In this document: positions 44,822-56,550 of the stretch, in pieces | How positions within the stretch are numbered: the stretch's first letter is position 1 | How the letters are laid out: each line of letters starts with the position of its first letter | NCBI GenBank assembly: GCA_905178155.1 | Contig: CAJINV010000006.1 | Location: forward strand, 2,173,700-2,237,699 | Source of the DNA: Amoebophrya sp. A120 | Taxonomy: Eukaryota > Sar > Dinophyceae > Syndiniales > Amoebophryaceae | Length of the DNA: 64,000 nt | Reading direction: 5' to 3' | Position numbers and translations under genes: made by a program | The notes under the pieces: model-generated | The model's database searches: none | Seen by the model: only the letters and a program-made list of their open reading frames with translations | Told to the model about the DNA's origin: nothing

Positions 44822-45364
44822 ATTGTTACCCCACTAATAGTAAATCTAATTGCCTTGCTTTTTACCTGTCGAGATATACCGACGGGGTATGGGGCCATGC
44901 GCAGCGGTAGGCGGCGGCAAGCAGCAGCGCAAGTGGTAAACCACTGAACAATCAGAACAAAATACGGCAACGATCACTGCCACGCGGGGCGCTAACGGTG
45001 CAAACCTACAAAAGCATGGGCCTACATGCAAAGCTTGTAGCAGACAGATGGGCCGCGCTCACATAGAGAGACGGTGGCCAAACCAAAACATAAAGAGACG
45101 CTGACACACAAGCCGAGGCTTTGAGTGACACATCACCATGCCCATACAGATCATGCCCATGCAGAAACAGAGAGGGAACTTGCTCACGGGCATGATCAAG
45201 CTGTTTTGCATGAGAGAGGGGCTGTGGCGCGGTAAATACTAGCATTGAAGAAAAATAAATGTGCAAAAAGGCACGAAACAGTATCTGCGACACGCGCAAA
45301 GCCCCACGTCGGGTGGTCGTGCCTTTATTCATCTTGTATGAAGAAGATAAACGTGATAGTGATA

Positions 45365-48300
45365 CTACAGAAAAAATGCATCAGTTGAGGATACAACGTT
45401 TGCGGAGCCCATACCAGCTGGGAGGCCACATTTCTTTTGCCATGTTGTCCAGAACAATGCCTTGATACACTCATTGACCGTCGGGGCCTCGTGTCGTTTG
45501 CTACCCGTCATCATAGAGCCCAATCGGTTCGCAGCGTTTGTCACTTTATGGCTGGTGCAGTTTGACGCTGGATCTGGTTCTGTTTGAAGCTGATTGTTGC
45601 CCGTGTACGGATGGTCTCCTTTCGAGCTGTTCGTTTTCTGCACTTTCGTGCTTTCCTGGCAGCACGTGTGAAAAGTGGGCATATCCCTAAATTGTAGATC
45701 TAAGTTGCTCCCTTGTTGTCGAGCCTTCCCCACTAGAAATTGCCAGTACTTTGAATCCCCACCAGCAGCTTCGTTGGTTTGCACGGTACCCTCCGCGGCG
45801 CCGTCGTCCGGTAGCCACCATTTGGATTTAACCGCTGCCTCGCCCGTAATCCGGCACAGTTCGTCCAGCTTCAGTTTTGCGTTAGAAGAGAATACTCTTC
45901 CCCCGCTTACTGAGTGCCCCACGGCCTGCATCTTGTTCCCAAGCCAGCCGAACCTGCCGAACGATGTCGCAGCTCCTGCGCCGGCTCCTCTCAAATTCCC
46001 CACCTGCGTCTTGCCGCGGTGTAGCCGTGCCGCGTTAATATTTTTCATCTCGTCGCCAAAAACAGTCCGACCTACTTCCAATTCGCGCATTCGAGGTGGC
46101 GGAGCAGGTACGGAGTGGAACAGGGTGCGCTTCACGACGCGTGGTCCATCATGATCATGAAGGTTACTCTCCCGCCGTCCTGTTGCCGAACTGGAGATGT
46201 GATTCCTGGTAGTTGTCCTAGAAGAAGACGAGTCCGTGTGGTCCCCCTGCTCCTGCATCAACGGCGACGACGACGACGCCGGTAGTTGCGGGCAATAAAC
46301 TCCTCTCGTCCTGGTCCGGGGTGCCGGTGAGTAGAAGAAGGAAGAACTCTTACCCCACGATCCAGAAGAACGGCGACTGCCGCTGGTCGCGAACAAACCA
46401 CTGACGGTGCTACTCTTTTTCATCGAGTAGGTGAGATTTTCGGTAGTTGCATTTTGGATCATGTTTTCATCCCGGAGAAAACTTGTGTCCCTATCCCCCG
46501 CCAAAGTGCCCGTGAAACTGACATTTCTCCTCCGCCAACCTCCTCCTCTCGTTCCCGGAAATGAGGGTGTCTTGGCCGTCCGGACCGAATCTCCATTCAC
46601 GGTCGTTGTGAAGGAAGTTGAAGTTCTTGAACTACCAAACCTGTTCTTCAGATTTACCGCAGACGCAAAGCAGGAGCTAGTACTACTGGAGGAGCAAGAA
46701 CTACCCCCGTTAGAACTGTTCTTGGTGAGGATCAAGTTCTGGTTCATTTGCCGTGGTCGTGCCGTTGAGAAAGTTGTCGTCCCGGATAAGTCATCCCCTC
46801 TTTCTGGTCCTGTCGCCGCGAGAAAACTGCTTGCCGTTGCAAATCCACCCGCTCGTCCTACACCACTGCCACGACCACCGTTCGAATCAGCATGATGAAC
46901 ACCTGCGTGTTGGAAGCGATTGTCGTTGTCCTGGACATGATCTGGTGGTCCTCCTCGAACCCGTACCCGACCAGAAGAAGCCGAGGAGGATGCTGATACA
47001 TTTACATCATCATCCGGTGCGATCATGCTAAACGAGGTCTTGTTGTTCATGTGCATGTTGTGCTGGGGAAACCCCGTCATCCTCCTCGAGGAATGTCCAG
47101 AAACAAGTGGTCCATCAACCGCCGGCACCAGGGGAAAGGCCTCGTCCCCGTGGTCGCCTCTTCCTCCCGTGACGTCGGTAAAACTAGTGCCATGATGGTT
47201 CGTCGTAACACCACCCCCGCTTCCCCCGGAAGTAGAGCTACTTGCAGATGAAAGCAGGGACGTGTGCTGGTGGACCGCGCCATGACCGCCGTACGTGCCG
47301 TTGTGAAAGATCTTGTCCTGATTTGGATACCCCAACACAGTATGCAGTGGAAATAGAGTATCTTTAGCTGTACAGCACAAGTCCTCCCAGTGTAAGTGGC
47401 ATTACAGATTTTTTTAAAAGGTTGCGGTTGGAAATCAGCATTACAAAATCAGTATTACCAACCTTTTGAAAAAATCTAATATAACTGTAATGCCATTTAC
47501 ACGATAAAACATAGTACGAGTCACAGATAGCACAACTTTTGCACACGATCATACACGGAGTGGTCGTGGAACTGGTGGTCGCCGTTCGTGTGTTACCCCG
47601 TGCAAACATGTCTGAGTTTGGAAGGGTGCTGATACAGCTTCAAGAACAACGCTGTCTGCATGACAAACTCCACTTTCGCGTGAAAAAAATGTTCTCATAC
47701 ATTTAGAGTCTCTTTCAATTATGACATGCAAGACAGATTCATCACATACACATTCACGACTTCAAGTTCTTTAAATTTCCCTTTCCCGACCCTGACGTAT
47801 AATTTGCAATCGCATATCGTGTATCCTGTGCAAAAGTATCGTATTCGTACTCGTAGTAATCGCAAACATCTATTACAAATTTCTTTCTCAAGTCAAATCC
47901 ACATTACAAATCTTATTTTTCATGCTGAGGAAACCTGTCATGCTCATGCGATTTATACTAGTACGATGCTTTTGCATTTCATATCGTGGAGGCTTCTCCC
48001 GTGGAGAGGTACTCCATCAACTATCCAGGAAAAAACAACAATCCCTATACATTCTATGCATGACAAACACATGATTTCAATTTCATACATGTTTTGTATG
48101 ACAAATTGGATGGGGATGGTTGTTTTCTCCTGGATATCAACCGCGTGCTGTACTCCACCAGTGCGGACTATCAAATGCAAATATGTCTGGGTCCCAAGAC
48201 TGCCCGGCTTGTCATGCATATAAAAATTCTGCATGACCATATGGCGTCCGTAACGCATGGCCGAGCATCGCAAATTTGTAGAAGACTTCCTGATGCCCAT

Positions 48301-50300
48301 TCCGCATGAGAAATGCCCTCCCCACGCAGCACAAACTGGCCTCCTCTTGCTGGTCATTATTTGCAATACAGATTTTATCTAGAATCCAAAAACAGCATCA
48401 CAATTCAGATCCTTCCAGACCCAGACATCTTTGCAGTTGATACGGACGGCATGGTGACTTCTTGTTGCCGTTGTAGAGGTGGAACAAGAAGTGAGTCAAG
48501 TCCTTCGATGAAAACCGCCCCAGACGCTCGCTCCTTGACCTTCCGCTCGTAAGTCGCTTAATACCTCCCAAAGCGCAACAACCTGAGATTCGGATTTTAC
48601 TCCACAAATCGTTCGAGAGGACGGCTGCTACAAGTAACAACGCAAAATTTTTTGCTCGACGTTGTGAGTTGTCAGTGGTAGGAGTAGCACCAGTTCCAGT
48701 ACAACGCAAGAAAAAATGTAGTACCTGCTCAAACAAGAACCCACTGGCAGAGAGATTTGCACCCCGCGATAGTTGAATACTAGTACGGCCTGCTTCGTGA
48801 AGTCGGTGGAACTGCTGGCTCTTGCGAACGTGGCGGAGGTGAAAAAAGTTGTGGATCAAGTTCTTCTGACACGGTTATTTTCCCAGAGACGTTTGGTCCT
48901 GCCGGTCTTGAAGTGGTGCTTTTTACCCCAATTTTTAGTGCAAGAACAAGCACCACGACCTGGGATTCGGGTTTCGTTTTACAAACGGAACGTTCGAAAG
49001 CCTGAGGAACAAAAGTGCTATACAATTACAACCCAAAAGTAGTTCCTGTACGTAGTTGAAACTAGAATTAGTGCCATTTTTACTCAAAAAAAAGTACCTG
49101 CTTGAACAGCCCCAGAATCACAGAGAGATTTTTTTCCGCGTGATACGTACCACTCCGCACCTAGCTGGTCGTCGCTGGAACTACAGCCTCTTGCGGTAGA
49201 AGTTGTTGTCGAGGAGAACAAGCCGCTACCGCATGTCCTGAGTAAAAACGTACCCACACCAGAGTCAGGATGGGGATTTTGCAACACAAGCCTAGGGGTT
49301 TTGTGAGTCACGCATGACAAGTTGCACTCTGCAGTGTAGTGCAGGTTAGCAAGTGCAGCCGCGTCACAGATTCATCTGCTCATCCTGTTCACAGCATCAC
49401 AAATTCCAAAACACGATTGGAAATGGCTCCCAATCTCATGGGGATGCGCATTACAAGTCTTCCTGTCTTTGCAAATCTGCGCTACAACTCTGGTGTGGGT
49501 ACGTTTTTACTCAGGATACCGCACAGACCAAGCGCAGGCGAAGCGTTCCAGTCGTACTGACGAAGTATCAACTGTAAAAGTGTCTGGGTCTGGAAGAATG
49601 CAACTTGTCATGCTGATTTTGGATTCTAAAAATATGAATTGCTGTTTTGCATGGGCAGCAAAGAGAATCCAAGTTTTGCTACACGGAAAGAACATTTGTC
49701 ACGCGGTAAAGGCATCAGGACGCCCTCACAAAATCTGTGATGCTAGGGCATGCATCACAGACATCAGAAGTCATGCAAAATGTGCATGACAAACCTGGCA
49801 ATCTTCCAGACCCAGACATTTTTACATTTGATACGAAGGTCTTGATGACCAAACGGGGCTTGAAGTGGTTCTTGCGGAGAAGACGTTCGGTCCTGGCAGT
49901 CGGTTTTCCCAGAGACGTTCGGTCCTCCCAGTCTTGAAGCTTTTAGCGTTTTACCCCAAAAATTTTTAGCCCAAGAAGGACCACCACCCGGAATAATTAT
50001 TCGGATTTCATTTTGCAAACGGAACTTTCGAAAGCCTGGGGAACAGAACTCCTATCCTATACAATCACAACCCAAAAGTAGTTCTTGTACATAGTTGACA
50101 CTAGTTTTCATGGCATTTTTACGCAAAAAAAAGTACCTGCTTGAACAGCCCAATCGCAGAGATATTTTTTTTCCACGTGCTGGTGATATGTACCACTCCG
50201 CACCTAGCTGGTCGTCGCTGGAACTACAGGCTCTTATTGCGGTAGAAATTTCGGTCGAGAACAAGAAACAGCCTCTGCCGCACTGGAGGAGCAGGTTCTT
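45365..50300 (-). CDS. Ser/Gly-rich protein of unknown function with duplicated exons
   Basis: The last exon (47389-45365) is a single open frame of about 670 codons: Ser/Thr/Gly/Arg-rich low complexity for most of its length, ending in a more ordered C-terminus (NECIKALFWTTWQKKCGLP). Upstream exons are short and separated by G, the B13+A22 pair, F2, B14, a GT-AG intron (about 48548-48718), B15 and D4. One reads ERKVKERASGAVFIEGLDSLL. Between 48.7 and 50.3 kb the same exon-intron block appears repeated, giving similar peptides (GPNVSGK; CSSSDDQLGAEWY). The 5' end is not identified; transcription could start near 50.3 kb. An upstream Cys-rich exon (CKSCAICDSYYVLS) joins to WEDLCCTAKDTLF across G. 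No family is recognised. Confidence 0.45.
47390..47502. mobile_element. Singleton TIR intron, family G
   Basis: Ends GTGTAAGTGGCATTACAG and complement; no repeat of this family elsewhere in the window; Ser-rich gene. Confidence 0.75.
47591..47816. mobile_element. Family B introner B13 (diverged)
   Basis: Family B-like ends (TGCAAACATGTCTGAGTTTG); flanked by TCGTG on both sides; directly followed by A22. Confidence 0.82.
47822..47983. mobile_element. Family A introner A22
   Basis: Family A ends, exact duplication TCGTG, shared with B13, so that TCGTG occurs three times around the two elements. Confidence 0.9.
48022..48136. mobile_element. Family F introner F2
   Basis: Ends TATCCAGGAAAAAACAAC and GGTTGTTTTCTCCTGGATA, exact duplication TCAAC; Ser-rich gene. 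Confidence 0.92.
48169..48442. mobile_element. Family B introner B14
   Basis: Family B ends, exact duplication CGGAC; interior similar to B2; Ser-rich gene. Confidence 0.9.
48878..49213. repeat. Segmental duplication, copy 1
   Basis: Clearly similar over its length to 49903-50264 in the same orientation. Shared landmarks are TTTTCCCAGAGACG, CGAAAGCCTG, AACCCAAAAGTAGTTC and CCTAGCTGGTCGTCGCTGG. Confidence 0.8.
49234..49518. mobile_element. Family D introner D4
   Basis: Family D ends (TGTCCTGAGTAAAAACG start), exact duplication CCGCA; near full identity to D3 over long stretches. Confidence 0.92.
49566..49833. mobile_element. Family B introner B15
   Basis: Family B ends, exact duplication CGAAG; closely related to B5. 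Confidence 0.9.
49903..50264. repeat. Segmental duplication, copy 2
   Basis: Direct repeat of 48878-49213 at about 1-kb spacing. The two introners D4 and B15 lie between the copies and are not repeated, so they probably inserted after duplication. Confidence 0.8.
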
Positions 50301-50344
50301 GCGGTAAAAGTTGCTGTCGAGGTGCAGGAAAAGTCTGCCGCCGC

Positions 50345-50416
50345 ACTGACCAAGCGCAAGCGAAGCGTTCCAGTCGTACTACTGACCAAGCGCAAGCCAA
50401 ACTTTCCAGTCGTATT
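50345..50416. repeat. 36-bp tandem repeat, two copies
   Basis: Two adjacent copies of ACTGACCAAGCGCAAGCGAA-type sequence (50345-50380 and 50381-50416). A third related copy is at about 49523-49559. Confidence 0.75.
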
Positions 50417-51490
50417 TATTTTCTGTTTGATATAGGATCTGGCTCTTCGAGCGCCAATTCCTGCTTCCTAAAACAGATTGAGGTGCAGATTCATCATCAA
50501 CTTGGACAGCACAATTAGAACGCAACAAACAACAGCAAAAAAGTTTAGTACGTTTAAAACGTGCTTAACAGATCGTGCGAGCTTTTGAATGACATTTCGT
50601 GTGTGTAGAACACCCAAGAACCTCCTTCACTTCGCGCTCTCTCGCCCTCTCGCTCCTACTTCTGGTTTGGGCTAGTACCTTTGAATAGCCTATTATGAGA
50701 ATCGCATACGCGTTTGGGAATCAAATTTTCTACTTCCTGTACCTGTTGCAGTACTTCTCTCCTACAATCTACTTCTCGCCTCTTTCATCGCAATCTTTGA
50801 TGACATGTAAAGGGAAGTATCAGGAGAGCTTATTTGCAATAACCTACTGAAGTGATATACACCCTCAAGGAGCACTTTTGGTTAAGTAGAGCAATTTGAA
50901 AATCATAAATCATTATCATGGTGTGTGGAACTTTTGGTTGCGCATCGTGTAACACGAATTTTGAGTGATTGCCCTGATCTGCTCAACTTGGTATTGCTTC
51001 TATACCTCCAGTACGTCCACCGGGCTGTGGTCTTTAGTTTGCAAGGCAGAATCCGTTTCGCATTCACTATCAACACTTATGATCATCTCTGTTGCAGAAG
51101 CTCAGATTCGCACAGGTTTGTAATCTACACTAAAACCCCCGACGATGAACAACTAGGCCACAGAGGGAGCTCCACTTTGATTTCGACCTCGACACGACAG
51201 CTTCACTTTTGCTACATTTACACAGCACAATTTGCTATTTCAAACAAGACCACGCTTCAGAATCACGGCACCCCCGGCTGAAACGCTCCTGCATGCAAAT
51301 CTCTCTAACGACATCCTGCTCGTGGTCCAAACATCAGTGGACAGCGTATCATCGTAGACGTACTCACTTAAGCAAGAGTGCGAGGACGGCTAGTTGTGCC
51401 TAGTACGTGGTTTTCCCAAAAGAAGCCCCCCGGTTTGCAATGCACCATCGAATAAAGTAGGACAGTTTGCATGTCAACATGAGTAGAACT
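50417..51490. other. Spacer between the Ser-rich and DNAJC11-like genes
   Basis: About 1.1 kb without introners or chainable exons. A plus-strand frame of 118 codons (50925-51281) is present but has no recognisable domain. Confidence 0.35.
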
Positions 51491-54400
51491 TCACTCCTTG
51501 TTCCTCCGCCCGCGACACACTTCGTACAAAGCCGGAAGCTTGAGCACCAACGGCGCCAGGGCGTACACGCAGCTACACAGCGCCAGCGTTTCCAAGTATC
51601 TCGTCGCATGCAGGAAAGAACTGCCGTCTGTTGCACCTGCGGCTCCGGTTGCATACCTCTTTCCGAAGTTCCTGTCAAAACCAGGACCGTTGAGTTGTTG
51701 CAGTCCCAGAAAGTTCGGGTCGTGTAGATGCACGTTTCTCAGTTCGAGGGGCAGGTCGAAACTCAGACCGGCACGTTCGGTATGCATGGGCAAAGTAGTG
51801 CCGGGGAGTCGTGGTTCTGGTCGGATAAAATCTGCATGTTGGCAACGACCGGTATTGGTATCTGACAACGCAAAGTCAAATCTGTAATGCTGAGACAGAA
51901 GCAGAATCAGAAGGTCAGGTGGAATACAAATCCGTCCTGCAAAACCCCGAGAACCGCCCGACACTTTTACCTAGCGTAGGAGAAAGACAACTGGAATTTT
52001 ATACTCCCCGTGTTCGCCTGCAGGCTCCAAGACAATCTTGACAGCTCGTCGGGCACGTTTTTCAGATCTATCTGGACCTTCGCAAAGCTGAAAACCGAGA
52101 GAAAGATCTGTAATGGTGCGAGGAATCTATTATTTGCGCGGCTAGGCATGCTGTTCTGCATGACGAACGTTTGTTCCGGTGGTCCATCGTCCTCCAATTG
52201 CTGCATGAGAAACTCCTTGTTTCCAAAATTCACGCCCAACACTGCGGAAAACGTTAAGGGATCCGGGATGTTGCCACTGCTGCTGGTTTTTCTTCCCCCG
52301 GACGATGACCTGGCGTTCCCATGATCAGCAGTGTCACCCTCTCCTGTCCCCGCAGAAGAAGAAAAGATCGGTATGAACTTCAGCTTCGAAGTGAACTCGA
52401 TGTTCTTCTGGTCGAGTTTGTATTGCGCGGAAAGGAAGTATCGGTTTTTGTTGCTCTTGCCAGAACTACCAGAAGGGCCGGAACTCGAGCTGCTGGCTCC
52501 TCCGCTTGAAAACGAAGTAGATGAACCGCCACTACTTCTCACTGTCGGAACGAATAACTCCCGGTCATAGCTCGCCTTCAGACGGATTTTCGCTTCTTCA
52601 GAGGGGGCGGAGAAACTTCTGCTACCTACAACCGGGCGCGCGGCTAAGGATGCTGCTGCGGGCGGCGCGGCTAACAACATTTCTCGTTGTTGAGAACCAC
52701 CTCCTGCGTCGCGCTTCCAGAAGTTGTTAAAAAGTCCGCTGCTGAAGAAGGACATGGAGCTAAAAAACCCTGATCCCCCTGTCTGATCCAAGGAGACCGA
52801 CAGGACGGATCTGTTGTCCAAACGGGAGACGACACTGCAACCAAAGTTCTGGACGTGTAAGTTGGGAACCAAGTTCACCAGTGCAGCGGCACCAGGAAAA
52901 TTTCCCGAGAGGACGGAGCAAAGCGACTGTGGCTGTGCGAAAGGAACGTGTATTGAGGGAAGAAGTCTATTCGCACTACTCGTACCTGCGCCGGGTTTGT
53001 CTCCGTCAGAACTGGTCGTGTTCTCCTCCTCTACGCCGGCGAATATTGCACCTGTCAGCGCTTCCTTCACTGCGACGTTGCAGTGGAGCCCGACGGTAAC
53101 ATTTTTCGCTACCTTCCGGGACGCCTGGAGAGATATGCTGTGGAAAAAATCCACGGTGGTCGTGACCGTAAACAATCTAAAACAGCATGCCGTCACGTTT
53201 CTGCACAAGCATGACAAATCACATTTCTATTGCGAGTACCGCATGACAAACCTGCACTTCTATTGTAGTTGAGTTCAGTCACGACCTGCAAAGATCTATT
53301 CCCCACCGATAACCTCGACACCATCCGTCAAAAACGAAGAAAACCCGGTCGTCCCCGTTGCAATTCTGACGCTTGTTTCGGAATCGGGGCGGATGGAAGA
53401 TTGCAGAACTGATTTGATCAAACCCGCACCGATCGTCGCGACGTAGGCCGTGGAGAAGAGGAGGTATGGAAAGCGAAAGGTGTGAAATTCTACATTCGTA
53501 GTTTGTCTTGCATGATATCAGCAGCAGCCTATTGAGCAGCAGTCTGAAAAACGAAAAGCTTTCATTTTTGACGATGTATTGATTTGTGATGCAATTTTCT
53601 GCACGAGCGATCGCAATACGCATGACACGATGTATTGATTTGTGATGCAATTTTCTGCACGAGCGAAGCTGCAGCTTCTCGCGAGATACGCATGACAAAC
53701 TCCTATGGTAGAGCATGATCCCTCTCCAATTCCATACTGACAGCGTCGTGAAATGGTCATTGTAGATGTGCACATTATGGTGAAACGAGGAGTACCTGAG
53801 GAGAAAATTGCACAATCAGTTGAATTTGTCATGCAGCCGACACGAAACAACAGCAACACAGATGTGAAAAACACAGTCATGCAACACAAATCATTTACTT
53901 CTCTGAAAAAATCTATGTTACTGGCGCGACGCAGTACTGCAAGTGCAGGATTTATGAAACCGGAAAGATGAACGAAGTTGACAGTTCCAGAACGACCCGT
54001 CCTTTTTGTGATATTCCCCACCCGCGCGAGAACCGCAGGAGAGGCAAGGCAAATGGAAATCAGCACTTCAAAAACAGCATCACAAAGAATCCGTCCGACG
54101 GGGTCTTGAACGAGCAAGTTAGTTTTTCGTCATTTTCATTTTCATAAATCCCTCGGCACCAGAATCCCTTCTCCGCGTTTTATCCTTCCACCATCCGCCG
54201 CAAAGCCGAACGTCGTTCCGCCCTGCAAGCCGCACCGACGGGGTATTTCCAACTCCTTCTGGTTCCGCATCAACTGTTTCACCGCCTGTTCCAACGCCTG
54301 CATCTCTTCAAACTCGATTTTTTCCCTTCGGATGATCTGCGAGTCCCGGGGTGGGAGGGACGGGATTTTCGTGTTATCCTCATCGTCATCGCTGTACATT

Positions 54401-54885
54401 ACGTGTGCATCTTCCTCATCACCGCTTCTTCTCCTGTATTTCTCCTTCGGAACCCGCACCGCCACTCGGATCCCCGCCTCGCCGTACTTATCGTAGAAAT
54501 TCCGGAGTGTCGGGTCCGACAAAATCCGGTATGCGCGGTCGAGCCGGAGGAAGCCGTCCTCTTCGGAGGTTTGATGTCCGTCATCGCCGCTAGCATTTTC
54601 GCTCGTACGAGGATTTGTGACGGACCTTGACGGCGATGACGCTGAGGCGCCGCTCCGTACGCCGGCAGAATCGTACTGCGCACCTCGTGTAGCATGTTTC
54701 TTATCCGGATGCAGCACCCGGGAGAGGTTGTGAAAGCTGTTCCGGATTTCTTCCGGGGACGCAGTCGGCTCCACACTGAGGACGCGGTAGAGGGTGTTGG
54801 ACGATTGGGAGGGGGGGTTTTTCGTGTGGCTGCCGTCATCCTCCCTGTCGAATTCGTCGGCGTCCTCGAAGAAAGAGTCCTCCAT
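51491..54885 (-). CDS. DNAJC11-like J-domain protein
   Basis: The first exon (54885 to about 54142) encodes a J domain with an HPD motif (SRVLHPDKK), interrupted by an acidic insert, then AYRILSDPTLRNFYDKYGEAG and a helix IEFEEMQALEQAVKQLM followed by QGGTTFGFAADGG. DNAJC11 has the same order. Downstream exons (about 53480-53230, 53170-51970, then to 51491) are rich in alternating hydrophobic strands, as in the DNAJC11 C-terminal beta-barrel-like region. Near the end, RAGLSFDLPLELRNV and YALAPLVLKLPALYEV resemble the last strand and hydrophobic segment of DNAJC11. A canonical intron between TACGCTAG and ATTTGACTTTGCG joins QLSFSYA to RFDFALSDTNTG. DNAJC11 associates with MICOS/SAM at mitochondrial membranes. 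Introns here are ordinary rather than introners; the middle exons are tentative. The family call rests on domain order and remembered sequence. Confidence 0.65.
53569..53664. repeat. 40-bp direct repeat, two copies
   Basis: Exact copies at 53569-53608 and 53625-53664 (period 56), including GATTTGTGATGCAATTTTCT. They lie in a presumed intron of the DNAJC11-like gene. Confidence 0.9.
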
Positions 54886-56550
54886 GACAAACGTAGGGTC
54901 CTCGTGCGTTCAAATTCCGGCCCTGCTCTACTCACCTGTTCAGGGACACGACCTGCTCGGGACGGCCGCACGAGCAAGTAGACGTCTCACACGACTGAGG
55001 ACAGCAGGGTTTGCTCACGGTAGCAGCAGCACCACGGAGCGTGTATACGAAGGCTGCATCAATTACGAGGAAACAGCAAAACAATTACTTATTTCAAGAA
55101 TCACTGGAAGACAACACGACGATGCAGCACTCAGCGTTGCAGAAGCACCTTGTATGTAACACTTCTTCAACAAAATAGTAATCTGAATCTACTGGAGCTA
55201 GACGATCACCACGTACTAAGTGCGGCACATTCACATCAGGTGGTGACGAGAGAAAATTCACGACCGACGAAAGACCAAGTTGGGCACATTGCAATTGCAC
55301 CAGAGCCATGTCACAAGAGAGTCGTGAGTTCGACACAAGAATATTGCTGCATTCAAAAAACCGACGACTGAGGTACATCCAAATGAAACTACAAGAGTCG
55401 TGCGCAACTTCGACAGGACCAGCTATGGATTTTCTCACAAGGGAAGACGCACACCCATCTGGAGATGTCAGAAGAACTCGCCGTGTAGCTTGGGTGTCCT
55501 TGTTGGGAAGGTCGCGCGAGTGCCCGTCCTCACGCGTGCTCGAGTATTATATGTAGACAAGGCAAAAGGTTGATTGAAGAATCACGACCCGGCTCAGAAG
55601 TGTTCGCTTTGTTGCTTCGTGTTCAACATGAATCACCTTCACCCGTGCCTGCCCTTGCGATGAAACCTCCAGTGTCAGTTTTGCACTCGAAATGTTGGTC
55701 GCAGTGGGTCTTAGTGGCTTTGCATTGCTAGTACACCAGAAGATAGTACACCGGACTCGTCTCAGCGTAAGTCTTGCGCTGCCCGATTGCTCAAGAGCGG
55801 ATTTCAAAGGCTAGCACGAGCTGCGAGCCTTGTGTACTTCTCTCCACGGTGCGGTATTTTGACTTGACAATAAGTACCTACATAACTTGTGATAATGAAA
55901 TAAAACAAGGACTACGTTGACCGTAAAAAGTGAAATAAGCATGGACTTGTCTCTTCCATTTCTCCATCAAAGCTTACAAGTTACAACCCTGCCGTAGCGA
56001 CTTCGTACTACATCGAGGCTTCCTCGAGTATAGCACGAAGCGCGTAAGAGGTCTTACGGAAACTCGATGCTGTTCTGTGTTTTCAGACTGTGGTAAATAA
56101 ATGCTCACCTAGGCAGAAAAACACAACTACCGTATTTTCAAGGAAAGATGAAGTCTAAAGACGGACTGTCTTCAACAGTGTTTCTGCACGTAATCAAACT
56201 TTAAGCAGGAAGCGCGGTAGAAACTACTACACAAGGTTCACCTTTTCAGACGAATCTGTAAAGATTTTCTGCTCTAGCTTTACTCCATCCGAGTGCACAA
56301 ACAGCACCACGATGCGGACTACAAGCACGATTGATTTACGCAGCTAAACAATCTGCAGATGAAGAGTGTTGTCCTGGTGGAAGTTGCTAAAACTTCTCGA
56401 AAATACGTGGTGAAAAATTACTACTAGCTACATCATCAATTTGGAAAACTTGGGAAAGTCTATCATCATACAAGGTTCCTCTGCTGTCTGTAGTTTTCTT
56501 TTCCTATAAAACCTCGCTTTTTCATTTCCATTGTAACCAGAACCTCCTTT
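54886..56550. other. Spacer between the DNAJC11-like and coiled-coil genes
   Basis: About 1.65 kb, introner-free. Minus-strand frames at 55094-55438 (114 codons, containing VPHLVRGDRLAPVDSDYYF) and 55547-55807 (86 codons) look somewhat protein-like but have no recognised domain. Confidence 0.35.

Larger units (their letters stand above)
42836..45364. other. GC-rich and palindrome-bearing spacer
   Basis: About 2.5 kb. The part from about 43,180 to 44,580 is visibly GC-richer than its surroundings and has overlapping open frames on both strands (the expected effect of GC-rich DNA). The part 44,730-44,825 holds two perfect palindromes. No gene can be assigned with confidence; one candidate frame is listed. 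Confidence 0.4.

Noticed and set aside
46431-47251. Plus-strand ORFs opposite the Ser-rich gene
   Set aside because: Shadows of the 670-codon frame.
53279-54117. SAM50/Omp85 barrel gene separate from the J-domain gene
   Set aside because: The strand-rich exons follow a J-domain exon on the same strand in the order seen in DNAJC11, and the last exon matches that family's end better than an Omp85 end.
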